A stretch of 43,720 bases of DNA from Chrysophaeum taylorii (taxonomy: Eukaryota; Sar; Pelagophyceae; Pelagomonadales; Pelagomonadaceae). The stretch's first letter is position 1; every line of letters begins with the position of its first letter. A model generated the notes under the pieces. The model had not been told where the DNA came from. It ran no database searches and worked only from the letters and a program-made list of their open reading frames with translations. Both the position numbers and the translations under genes were made by a program. This document shows, one piece after another, positions 30,219-39,900 of the stretch. The stretch covers positions 1 to 43,720 of the forward strand of contig JAQMWT010000499.1 in NCBI GenBank assembly GCA_029834535.1, in the 5' to 3' direction.

Positions 30219-32034
30219 ACCTGAACAGGAGCCGAAAGTAAGGAGCGAGCCGAATGTGCGCGTCAAAGGTGAAAAGACCAATAAGAGCCACCCTGAGGTG
30301 AGGTTCAAATACGAAGAAAATTTCGATGTGCCATGGAAGGATGCGCCGCGCGATGCGGACGGTGTACCGTTACCGCAGATTCCCGAGCACGTCAAGGACA
30401 ATGATGCGACGAAAGTCGTAATTCCGACGAAGGAAGAAGTTGAGAAGGTTGTTCGAGATCTGGGAATTCCCGACAACCCGCATTTGGATGATGATGCGAA
30501 GATGATGTTGAGCCATTGCGTGCAATACGCGTGGGCTTTCTTTGATCCGATTATCAGACCCGTGGACTCGCCACCGGTTTCTCTACGCTTTAAAGACGCA
30601 AACCCACGACCGATCAAGATGACGCCTTATAGGTTGACGCCAGCAAAGCTCGAGTGTCTCAGAAAGCAGATCAATGAGTGGTGTCGCGATGGAGTGATCC
30701 GACCGGCGAACTCTCCGAGGGGATTTCCTGTACTGATGCTGCCTAAGAAGGGAGCCGAGGCCGGGACGTCGAATGCTTTTCGTGCTGCCGTTGACTTGCG
30801 TCAGCTCAATGATCAGCTGGTCAATGACAGTTGGCCGAATATTCGCCAAGATTATGCTTTGGCTTTTCTTGCCATGCGCCGTTGGCGGACGTGCATTGAT
30901 ATTCGATGGGGTTATCATGACTTTCGTTTGGACGCCGCTGCTCAGGACGCTCTTACGATGTTTAGTCCATTTGGAGCCCATAGTTTCTTGCGCTTGCCTC
31001 TAGGAGTAAAAACAGCAGGAGGTCTCTTTTGTAAGCAGATGGCTCGCGATTTGTCCACATGGATGTATAAGGACTTGGTCGCGTTTGTCGACGATATTAT
31101 GATGGGATCGGGTGAACTCCATCGACATTTGCAAGTTTTGATTGAAGTGTTGTGCCATTTAGCACAGTGAGGATATAGTGGACGAACTTCGAAGTTCCAC
31201 CTCCTCAAGGATGAAATCGAGTTTTTGGGACATATTTCGACTCCGGAAGGCTTGAAGCCGAATCCCAAGACGTTAGAAGCGTTGCAGCAAATGCCGATTC
31301 CCGGTACGTTGCCCAATACGTCCCCGAAGACCCAGATTCGATCTTTCATTGGTATGAGCAACTATTGCCGCCGATATGTGAAGAATTATTCGAAGATTGT
31401 GGAGCCACTTAGGCGATTGGGTCTTGAAGGCGTTAAGTTTGAATGGACGCCTGAGTGCCAAAAGGCATAGGACACGATCATCGAAGCTTTGGTGGATTCT
31501 CGTGGAGTTTATCATCCTGACTACGATCTTCCCTTTCAAATCCGCTCGGATGCTTCCAAGGATGGTCTGGGTGCGTATCTTTTTCAGCTCGTGGAAATCA
31601 AGGACGAAACCGGCAAGGTGACACGAGAGGAACGAGTAATTGAGTATTGGAGCCGAGCTGTGCCGAAAGAGATGCGGAACTATGAGCCTCGCCGGCTAGA
31701 GCTACTGGCATTTGTTCTTTCTCTTGAGCATTTCCGCTCTTATATTGAAGGTCACAAGACGATCCTTGAAACAGATCATCGCAACTTGGCGTTTTTACGA
31801 AAGGCGAAGCACTCGTCTGGGCAGTTGGCTCGATGGGCGATGCGGCTCGCCAATTTTGATCCTGAATTGGGCTACAAGCCAGCGAAGTCGCCGGGAATGA
31901 GCATCCCTGACTGTCTCTCTCGCAATCCTATAGATCATGTCATCGAGACGGACGAGTTTGGTGAGCCCTTGAACCACGCGTATCTAGTGTGCCAAGAACT
32001 CCCTCGTTCTGTTGATGATGAAGGAGTACCTTAA
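30058..32034 (+). pseudogene. gypsy-1 reverse transcriptase and RNase H
   Basis: A single frame with two in-frame stops. RT: DGVIRPANSPRGFPVLMLPK (about 30690-30750), DLRQLN, FLRLPLGVKTAGGLFCKQM, and FVDD (about 31084-31095) as the active site. Connection: GHISTPEGLKPNPK, then RSFIGMSNYCRRYV. RNase H: RSDASKDGLGAYLF (about 31540-31581), EYWSRAV, RLELLAFV, ETDHRNL and CLSRNP. The stops are TGA at 31168-31170 and TAG at 31468-31470. At the second, gypsy-2 has TGG (Trp). No retropepsin precedes the RT. Confidence 0.93.
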
Positions 32035-32116
32035 CCTGCGTGCCATGTCATTCTGTCGTTTGTTACGACTGAGTTGCCTGTGGAGGACGAGAAAGAAGAC
32101 CTTGATGATCCGATGC

Positions 32117-32483
32117 CTTACCCTGATCGCCGACCGCATGGTTGCGATGGAGGACGGTGCCTCATGAATCCTGAGCCTTGCGAGGGCATCCGCCCTCCCG
32201 GCGTAGGTTGGCACCTATTCGCCTCTCGGGCGGGCCGGTTGGAAGCCGGAACGTTCGCAGTGGGACGGGGTATGGCCGGGGGGCGAAGACGGAGGGTTAT
32301 CGACGAGTTGGTTGTCAGTCACATCGCGGTCTCCTCGTCGCATGGCGACAAGCTTCATGATCACTCTCCGCCGACCCACCTTTCGACGCCCCTCGTCTAC
32401 AGGCCCGTGATTCCGGACTGGCTCCTGTCGGTCCGGCCTGGCTCCCATGCTCGGGAGAGGGCTGAAGTTAGTTAAGTTAGTTA
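32117..32483 (+). mobile_element. Full-length SINE-like element, 13-bp TSD
   Basis: 367 bp, sense on the plus strand. Perfect 13-bp duplication GATGATCCGATGC (32104-32116 and 32484-32496). It starts CTTACCCTGATCGCC, carries GTTGCGATGGAGGACGG at 32141, and ends in a GTTAG-type tail (GTTAGTTAAGTTAGTTA). This is the best reference copy of the family. It interrupts the spacer between RNase H and integrase of gypsy-1. Confidence 0.95.
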
Positions 32484-32499
32484 GATGATCCGATGCAAC

Positions 32500-33217
32500 T
32501 GGTCACGTCCCATGCTACGAAACAACTTCAGAAGCAACTTCTGCAGACCCAGCCTAGTATTTTCCGTGATGCCGATGATTACCAAGAGTACATCGACAAG
32601 ATTCCGGATAATTTGACTTTCGAAGAGATAGCCATTCTCTTCGTCGGTACGGAGCCAATTATCGCTATCAAGTGGTGAAAGGAGTTCTCTACCGTGCCGC
32701 ACCCGACTTGCACCCGATGATAGTCGCACCCCGAACTTTACGGACGCGCATCATCCGATTGTACCATGACGCACCTCTCAATGGTGGTCATATGGGTCGT
32801 CAAAGTACAGTCCAGTCGATACTTGGACGTTTTTGGTGGCCCCATATGTCTAATGAGGTGGGTGCTTACATTGCTGGTTGCATAGTGTGCAAGAAAGCTC
32901 GTACGCCTGAACCAAAGAGAGCAGGTCTGCTTCAGCAACCGGTGTATGATGGTGATTGTGTCGTCCTTCGTATGGATTTGTTTGGACCTTTGCCCAGTGC
33001 TGGTCCCGAGACATATCTCATTGTCTTTTTTGATCCATTTTCTCATTTCTTGATTATTGGCGTACTACACCGTAAGACTGCTGAGTCAATCCTCGAGTCA
33101 TTTGTCGCGAATATATTACTCAAAGGTTTATACCTCAGAGGATTGGTACTGACAATGGGAAAGAGTTCGTCAGCAAGTTGATGGGAGAGTTTTGTCATCT
33201 TTTCAATGTTCGGTATA
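32500..33217 (+). pseudogene. gypsy-1 integrase, N-terminal and core part
   Basis: Frame changes at about 32660 and 33140. The zinc motif is visible as YHDAP, GGHMG and CIVCKK (about 32760-32905), followed by MDLFGPLP (first catalytic Asp, about 32970) and FFDPFSHF. The second catalytic Asp (TDNGKEF, about 33150-33170) is in another frame. The SINE at 33218 interrupts the domain shortly after. Confidence 0.88.
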
Positions 33218-33478
33218 ACTAACTAACTAACTTCAGACCTCTCCCGAGCATGGGAGCCAGGCCGGACCGACAGGAGCCAGTCCGGAATCACGGGCCTGTA
33301 GACGAGGGGCGCCGAAAGGTGGGTCGGCGGAGAGTGATCATCAAAACTTGTCGCCATGCGACGAGGAGACCGCGATGTGACTGACAACCAACTCGTCGAT
33401 AACCTTCCGTCTGCGCCCCGCGGCCATACCCCGTCCCACTGCGAACGTTCCGGCTGCCAACCGGCCCGCCCGGGAGGC
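33218..33478 (-). mobile_element. SINE-like element, 5'-truncated, inside integrase
   Basis: 261 bp on the minus strand with the GTTAG tail at 33218. ATA occurs on both sides (33215-33217 and 33479-33481). Removing the insert plus one ATA restores the integrase reading frame across the site, which supports exact boundaries. It lacks about 105 bases of the 5' end. Confidence 0.9.
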
Positions 33479-33481
33479 ATA

Positions 33482-34539
33482 GTACCACGATTCCGTATCA
33501 TGCTCAGGCTAATCCTGCGGAAAGGGTCAACCGCTTTATCAAGGCGTTCGTCCGTGCGTACCTTCAAAACCGCAAGATCACGGAATGGCCCGAATTCGCG
33601 GAGTACATTGCTTTCTGTTACAATCGTAAATTTATTCCGGGGACTCAGATCTCACCTTTCATGCTTCGTCTTAACCGGCAGCCTATATTGCCAACCGATC
33701 ACACGATCATGGATCTTGATGTCCGCCGCCTGCCGAAAACTCGCTCCGATGTTGTGGCAGAGACTCGCGAGATGCTGAAGTTCTATACCGCTACGGTGAA
33801 CGAAGCTCGTGAGAAGGCTCTTCGTAAACAACGTCTCGCCTATAATGCGGACCATGTTGATGTGGAGTATGAAGAAGGTTCACATGTTCTGCTCTACATC
33901 CCTTTTCTTCAGAACAAGCTTCGACCGGAATGGCGCGGTCCATTCGTTATTTTGGAACGCTTGTCCCCGGTCACTTACAGGGTTGAGTCTCTTGATTCTC
34001 CTCCCGAACGCCGTTGTGTTCATGTTAGCCAGATCACCCCTGTGATGGTTTCTCCAGTGGTCGATCGAGCTGTGCCCAAGCCCAAGGAGACCTTTCGGGA
34101 TGATTACAAGCATGGTAAGTTCGTTATCTTTCGGATTCCGGATAATAAACGGTCCGATTGGCGAAAGAAGATTTATGTCGCTGAAGTTTATGAACCCCAT
34201 GATTTTGTGAATGATCGAGTCGCTCTGCATTTCTATGCTGATCTCGGTCCCCATGACGAGGTTTCTTATTACAAGCCTACTTCACATCTCTCTACTCGCA
34301 AGCTTAAGCCGGAATACAAGGACGTGGACGGTCGCAGTTTCACCGACAAGACCAAGGTCAACAACAGTACCACTCCTTGTGTAACCGACTTCGCCCCGCA
34401 TGAGATCGATGTGTTGATTCCTAAGTTCACTTTGCGTGGTGGACGCGTTCCTGAACCTGTCGTTGAACGTGCCTATAAAAAGATTCGTTCTCGAGATGCT
34501 CATTCAGCCAAGGCTCGTGCTTCTCGCCGGACTCGCTGA
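33482..34539 (+). pseudogene. gypsy-1 integrase C-terminus and extension
   Basis: In frame from 33482: STTIPYHAQANPAERVNRF has the third catalytic residue (Glu), then the C-terminal GPY/F-like module EEGSHVLLYIPF...WRGPFVILERLSPVTYRV (about 33870-33990). A ~150-residue extension follows, with GKFVIFRIPDNKRSDWRKK and YVAEVYEPHDF...LHFYADLG, ending in a basic tail at 34539. The extension sits where chromodomains occur in chromoviruses; it is not a recognisable chromodomain and could be a chromo- or Tudor-like fold (inference). This is one intact frame of 292 codons from 33661. Confidence 0.85.
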
Positions 34540-34569
34540 GGGCAGCTCGTGTTCTCACCAGGGGAGTCC

Positions 34570-34892
34570 TGTGGCGGCAACTCCTGACCGCTAAGGCTTA
34601 CCCCCCCCCTCTCTCGAGGCTTGCTACCCGTTCAACGGGACACCTTTCCCGATCTTCTTAGTGACATCATACCTCTCTCTTGTGAGAAGCATTCTTGCTG
34701 TATTCTTGTAGTTTCCTTGCTATCATTACCATCTCCCCATCTTGTTGAGAGGCTTGGTGAGCGTGAGCAAGGTGTGTGGCGAGCATACCCGACCCCGAGT
34801 CCGTGTTTTCCTCGTTCAGTGAGGTCTAGGACGAGTCGGTGAGTACCCCCTTTGTCACCCGGGTGTCGGAAAGGTTTTTCTGTGCCGCCATA
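34570..34892 (+). repeat. 3' LTR of gypsy-1
   Basis: 323 bp, starts TGTGGCGGCAACTCC and ends TGTGCCGCCATA. A short purine tract (ACCAGGGGAG) just upstream at about 34557-34566 is the likely polypurine primer. The target duplication AGAGC follows. Confidence 0.93.
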
Positions 34893-34897
34893 AGAGC

Positions 34898-35204
34898 GCC
34901 ACGAACGAACAACGCGTCTCAAGGTTGTCGATTTTGTCCATCGCCGAGCGTGCCTTGACGTTGCTCGGGAAGGGCTGGGCGAAAACGGAGAGGAATTCAT
35001 TGCGGCACTGGTCGGGGCCCACACCAGCCTTCGGCCGGAGCGTGCGGTAAGTTCCACGTAGGGCGACCGAGAGTGTGGCGAGCCCTTGCGGGTGGTTGGG
35101 GAAAGTGTGAAGGTCCTCCTTGCGAGCAGGGTGTTTGGTCACGAGTTGGCGCATGACGTCTGGGTGGTATGGGCCGGCGATGCCCAGGCTGGTGAGAATA
35201 CGTT
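34898..35204 (-). pseudogene. RT N-terminal fragment of a non-LTR retroelement
   Basis: On the minus strand this reads continuously for about 100 codons: HPDVMRQLVTKHP, then LRPKAGVGPDQCRNEFLSVF and a basic segment. The AGVGPDQ...EFL pattern is the region just before RT motif 1 in R2-like and related LINEs. It is probably the same family as 23374-25195, but the pieces do not overlap. gypsy-1 inserted in it, and RLE tails are stacked at its upstream end. Confidence 0.55.
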
Positions 35205-35360
35205 GTTTGTCTTTAAATGTCGACTGCTAAGAGGGGGGTGTGTGTGGGGGCCATGAAGGATGTGGGGGTGTTTGTGGGGTAGGAGGGATGTCTGTTTGTC
35301 TTTAAATGTCGACTGCTAAGAGGGGTGTGTGTGTGGGGTGGGGGGTGGGGGGGGTCGACT
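35205..35360 (-). repeat. Two stacked RLE retroelement 3' tails
   Basis: Tails start at about 35206 and 35294, each TTTGTCTTTAAATGTCGACT followed by a G/T-rich tract. A third partial one is seen as GTCGACTGTTTGTC at 35354-35367, directly followed by the Helitron body. Confidence 0.75.
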
Positions 35361-36153
35361 GTTTGTCCCCCGATTCAGGGTAAGGATCGGGCAGGCCCGC
35401 GAGCCAGCCATTGATCCTCCAAGCCGTATACGGCGACCTCGCAGACTATTTCCACGACCCGCGTCGGCTCTTTCAGTGCGCCATTCTCACGCCCCGTCGA
35501 AACGATGTTGTCGATGCTGACAACGCGCGCATGACCGCGGCCTTTCCCGGAGACGAGGCGTCGGAGTTCTTTTCGGCTGACTAGGCTGGGTCGGAAGACG
35601 CCTCGCTCTTTACAGTAGAGTTTTCAACTCCCTGACAACCAACGGCATGCTGACTTTGAGCGCGAGCTTAAGGTCTTCGCAACCTCGACCCGTCGCACGG
35701 CCACTGCAACGTTACCAGATACATGATCGATCGTGTCGTTTTCACCGAGGCTCCTCCAACCTGTATCCCTTAAGACCCGCCTACGCCAAACGATCAACAA
35801 GAGCCAGGGCCAGACGCTCCGCGAGGTCGGCGTCCTCTTGCCCAAGCCCGTCTTCTGCCACGTCAAGCTCTACGTGGCTCCCTGTCGATCGGCAACCCCG
35901 AGGATATCCTCTTCTGGGTCGACGACTCCACCCTACCCCACACGTGCTGCGCAATACCGATAAGCCCCCTCCCGACGTCTACACGCGCACTGTAGGTGGA
36001 CTTACTGGGACCAGGTGAACTTACTGGTGTTTTTGGAGTAAACTCAAAGGTTAGCGGCGTGTGCGGATCAAAGCACCTTAGATTGGCGGGGGTGAGAGCG
36101 ACGAGCTCAAAGGAGAGTGCGGTGAGTGGATGTGAGCACGAGTGGGCGTGGCA
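35361..36153 (+). mobile_element. Helitron copy 4, 3'-truncated
   Basis: Begins GTTTGTCCCCCGATTCAGGG and matches the other copies through [32 protein letters not shown] (about 35793-35852) and the first subterminal repeats (35996-36030). It stops at about 36153, where gypsy-2 starts. This copy retains the GDEASEFFSAD segment in frame, which copies 1-3 have lost by indels. Confidence 0.75.
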
Positions 36154-36154
36154 G

Positions 36155-36367
36155 TAATGCCCATTTCCCCCACTTGCCTGCCTCCCACCTGACTTACCCT
36201 GATTGTTGCCCTGGTATTGACCTTGCATTTATGGGGGGGAGTCATCTTGACACCTTCGCCTGCGCTTCCACTGGACCCAATGTACCGGGCATTTGTATTG
36301 CTTTCTTGCTGTCTTCTTGATATTACCCTCTTTTGATTGTTCGATTTCGTGATGGCGTGAGGTATTA
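36155..36367 (+). repeat. Possible 5' LTR of gypsy-2
   Basis: The element seems to begin where the Helitron is cut. TAATGCC at 36155 and GGTATTA ending at 36367 form near-inverted ends that start with TA and end with TA, as in the gypsy-1 5' LTR. The length of ~213 bp is short. The 3' LTR lies outside the window, so this is only a proposal. Confidence 0.35.
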
Positions 36368-36952
36368 CGCTGAGATCGGGCGTGTGGTGGTTTCACCCGT
36401 GGTTCGGGTAGGGAGAAAGGGTTGTTGAGGCCCCCGGTCCGGCCAGGAGGGGCGGGTATCTGAGAAAACCACTACAGTGGTCTCAGAAACGGGAATCGAT
36501 AGTCTAACTCCCGGACTATCGATCTCCTGTTTCTCGGCGGCGAGTCGGTTCGTAACGGTCGAGTGAGTGCGAAGCCGACGCATTTGTGGGTGAAGATCCA
36601 GAGGATCACGGGTACCTCCGCGGGGTTCATTTTACGTGATTCGGATCGAACGGGGAGCGGAGTCACTACGACTCATTTTGCATACTTTTGCATATCGATC
36701 GTCATACTGTAAGGCAGTATCGCAAGACCTAACTAGCTCGTGCGAGGCAGACCACCTCCCTGACGGCGAGCGACTACACCGGGAAGGCCGTCCATAGTCT
36801 TCTCGCGCAAGGCAATAGCTTTCGTAAGACCAGCGCACCGGTACAGCGCGCAGTATTCAGACGGCTGCCGGCAATTGTCGTCTGACGAAAAGAATACAAA
36901 ACGTGAGTTGTGAACATCCGGGACAAACATATTATCCGGGCAAACCGCGATC
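36368..36952 (+). promoter_or_regulatory. gypsy-2 leader with tandem hairpins
   Basis: About 585 bp before the gag ATG. Two inverted repeats lie side by side: TGAGA...ACCAC / GTGGT...TCTCA at 36461-36485, and ATCGATAGTC / GACTATCGAT at 36495-36523 (10-bp perfect stem, 9-base loop) extended outward by AGAAAC / GTTTCT (36485-36490 and 36529-36534). In retroelements such leader hairpins often serve RNA dimerisation or packaging; here that is inference. Confidence 0.55.
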
Positions 36953-39900
36953 ATGGCAGAGAGGCCAATGACAGAACGATCGCAGTGGTTTCGGGACGCA
37001 CTGGGGCGTCTGCAACGATTCAGTGCAGGGACTCCGTTTGCGTCTATTGGAAGAACACCGTTCAGTACGCCCTTTCAACGACAGGAAGCCGAGGAAAGCG
37101 GCATCGGAAGAGAGGCCAGATCATATGATAGCCTCGACAGCCCCCCGAGCGTGGTCATCCTTCCGGATCCACGCGGCGGCGAAGGGGGAGATACGGTTGC
37201 GTCAGACGCAACTTCAAGACAAGGGGAGCCGACGTTCCCGTACGCACAACCCTACGAACGTGCGATGAATACTACGGAGTCATCTCGAGCGGAACCCGAA
37301 CCGTTTACGGCGATGCGTGGACCAGAGGAGAGTGCACCTCCTAGGCCACCATCTGTGAATACGAGAGCGACAGATTTTCGCGGGGATGTCGACCCCGAGG
37401 TTCTGCAGACCATGAACGAACGATTCGAGATGTACCAGTCGCAGATGGAGCAAATTATACGTGAACTTGAGAACACCCGCCGCGACGCTCAACAACAACG
37501 CTCAGAAGTGGAGCGACAGCGGATCGACAACGATCGACTTCGGCGAATGATGGAGGAATCCATGCGGGCGCATGCTCGAGAGGCACGGCCAACCTCTCCG
37601 AATGCTACGCGTGTTACGCCCGACGACGATGATGATGCTGTATCGGCACTGACTGACGATCAGCCACCGCGAAGTCGACCGGAGCCTACCCCGCACCATC
37701 ATACTGACCCCGGTTCGGCGCGCCCTCGTGACGAAGAAGAGATACTTCGTGTCAAGAAGGGAGCTGCTGGTATGACACGTATCACATTCTCGAATCTCAC
37801 GGGGCAAATTACCAAGGACCGTGATGAGGTGGACGCGTGGTGGATGCAATTGCGGCGTATGATGGAGGGAAAGATTGATAATCCCTCAATAGCGATGAAC
37901 GTGATTGGAGGCGAGTATCAACTCGCCCCTATGGAAGCTTATCGCAAGTGGGAAGTTGAACGACCGCAGATGTGGAAACAATATAAGGATGGGACCATCA
38001 CGATGAAAGAGTTGCGCCAGCATGACGAGGACTGTTTGGATGCTATGCAGGAAGCGACAAAGCTCCCTTGTCCACCTCGGGCTACGGTTGAGGAGCTTGA
38101 ACGTGCATGGTTCGATTTGCGGCAGGTTAATTTATCATTGAATAAGTATATCGCGCGATGGGTGCAGAAATTCGGCCAGTGGAGAGCAATGTCAGGTCGT
38201 GATACTGATCCGGCTGCGTTCCGTTCGCATTTTATTGCTGGTCTCAATTCTGGGCGCTTGCGGACGAGCGTCGAACTTGCTCAGGCCTCACCGCATATGA
38301 ATGCGTCTACGCTCACCCTCAACGATGTCGTTCAATTGACCAACCAAATTCCTAAGATTCTGGAAGCCAACCCTACTGCCAACATCGAAGATGCGATTAA
38401 GAAAGAGAAAGTAAAGGAGCACGCACCACGAATGAGGAGAGAGCAGCAGCAGCAGAGGCAGCAGTTGCAGCCAGTCCAACGGGTTGGTTATGTTACTGAC
38501 TCGGGAGTTGGAACCCGGCTACCACAGGGGATAGATAACCATACGCGTCAAGCAATTGCGACGTGCCTCAGTTGCGGCCGGCATGGTAATTTTTATCACG
38601 ACAACGGTGTATGTCCTGTGCCGGACAATCCCTCGAGGAGGAGGCGTGCTGCTCAGACGTTGACGGCCGTGGGTTTTCCAGCAACGCCAGAGGGACAGGA
38701 GCAATACCGACGGACGCTTTTAGCTGCAGCAGGACAGGCTTCAGTGACTCAGCTGGCGCCGCGCGTTGTGCAACAGCCGCAGGTGGTCTACACAGCAGCA
38801 CAGGTCCCAGGTGCAGGTCAACAGCAGCGTTTGGTTGCAGGCTCTCAACAACAGGTAGTCCGAAGGCAGCCCGCAGTGCAGCGGACCGCTCAGACCTCGG
38901 TGCGCCTGGAGGATCTGACTACGGCTCTCAACACGATGAACTTGATTCGTCAGGCACAGCAGACGCCTCCGCCGGGCAGAGGGCGACAATCTAAGAGAGC
39001 GAACCCTAGCCAGCAAAATGAGGGTGTCGCCGCTCAGTGGCTTGAAGTGCTTGGCGAAGATCAGGATGACACTAAGCGAGCGGACTACTGCACTGTGCAG
39101 TATTCTGAGCTCATGGAGGGAAACGTATATGACGATGACGAGGTTGGGGGCGATGATGATAGCTTCTCTGCAGAAGGCTATTCCCCTGGTGACCCCATGG
39201 AACTTCCTTCCTTTTTGGTCATCACTGAAGATGCATGGGTGGAGGAGCAGGAGCAAAGGACCGAAGTGACTGGAATTGCATCTAGAGTTCTTTCGGAAGA
39301 CGGAGATAATCGCGACGAATTGGGGTATACGATTGTTCGTGTGGGACAAGATACCTTGGTTGCCATGGATATAGTGCCACCGAGGGACAACTGTGCCGAG
39401 CGTTATGCTGCTCACCCTTCCATCTCTTCGGATTTCGAGAATTTCTGCCCTCAGACTGCGTTGAATACCACCCAGGATCCCGACCATCGTGAAAATAAAG
39501 CCGTAAGGTACGATGGTGCGAGATCCGCCTCTTTGACGTATGTGCCTGTGGCTATCTCTTCGCAATATGGTTCGAAATATTCCATCATCGCTGCCGGCTT
39601 GGATGGCATGGCTGATTCCCCCTACATCGATCACCGCTTGTATCGCAAACTTGATCGTGACGGCAAAATCATCTATCGTCAGCCACTCCCTACGATTCGC
39701 ACTCTAAATGGGTCAGGAGGTTCGGGAGCTGCTATTCGAGAATGGGTCATCCTCCGGATCTCATTGGTGCCGACGACATCCATGCTGCTCATGTTCTTCG
39801 TTGGTCAAACGAATGGGCAGTTACTATTAGGAGCACGAGAGTTACGACTCTTGGGTACGATTTTGGATTATGCGACAGAGAGAGCTATTTTTCGGCGTTC

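Larger units (their letters stand above)
27943..34892 (+). mobile_element. Complete Ty3/gypsy element, gypsy-1
   Basis: About 6.95 kb, bounded by LTRs and by a perfect 5-bp target duplication AGAGC (27938-27942 and 34893-34897). Internal order is gag-like, RT, RNase H, integrase, C-terminal extension, so it is the gypsy order. Two SINE copies sit inside (32117-32483 and 33218-33478). The region from leader to RT is only ~2.3 kb and no retropepsin or methyltransferase domain is seen, unlike gypsy-2. Several stops and frameshifts make this copy inactive. Confidence 0.93.

Noticed and set aside
38741..39634. Minus-strand 297-codon open frame
   Set aside because: Antisense to the gypsy-2 Gag-protease frame, without recognisable domains.
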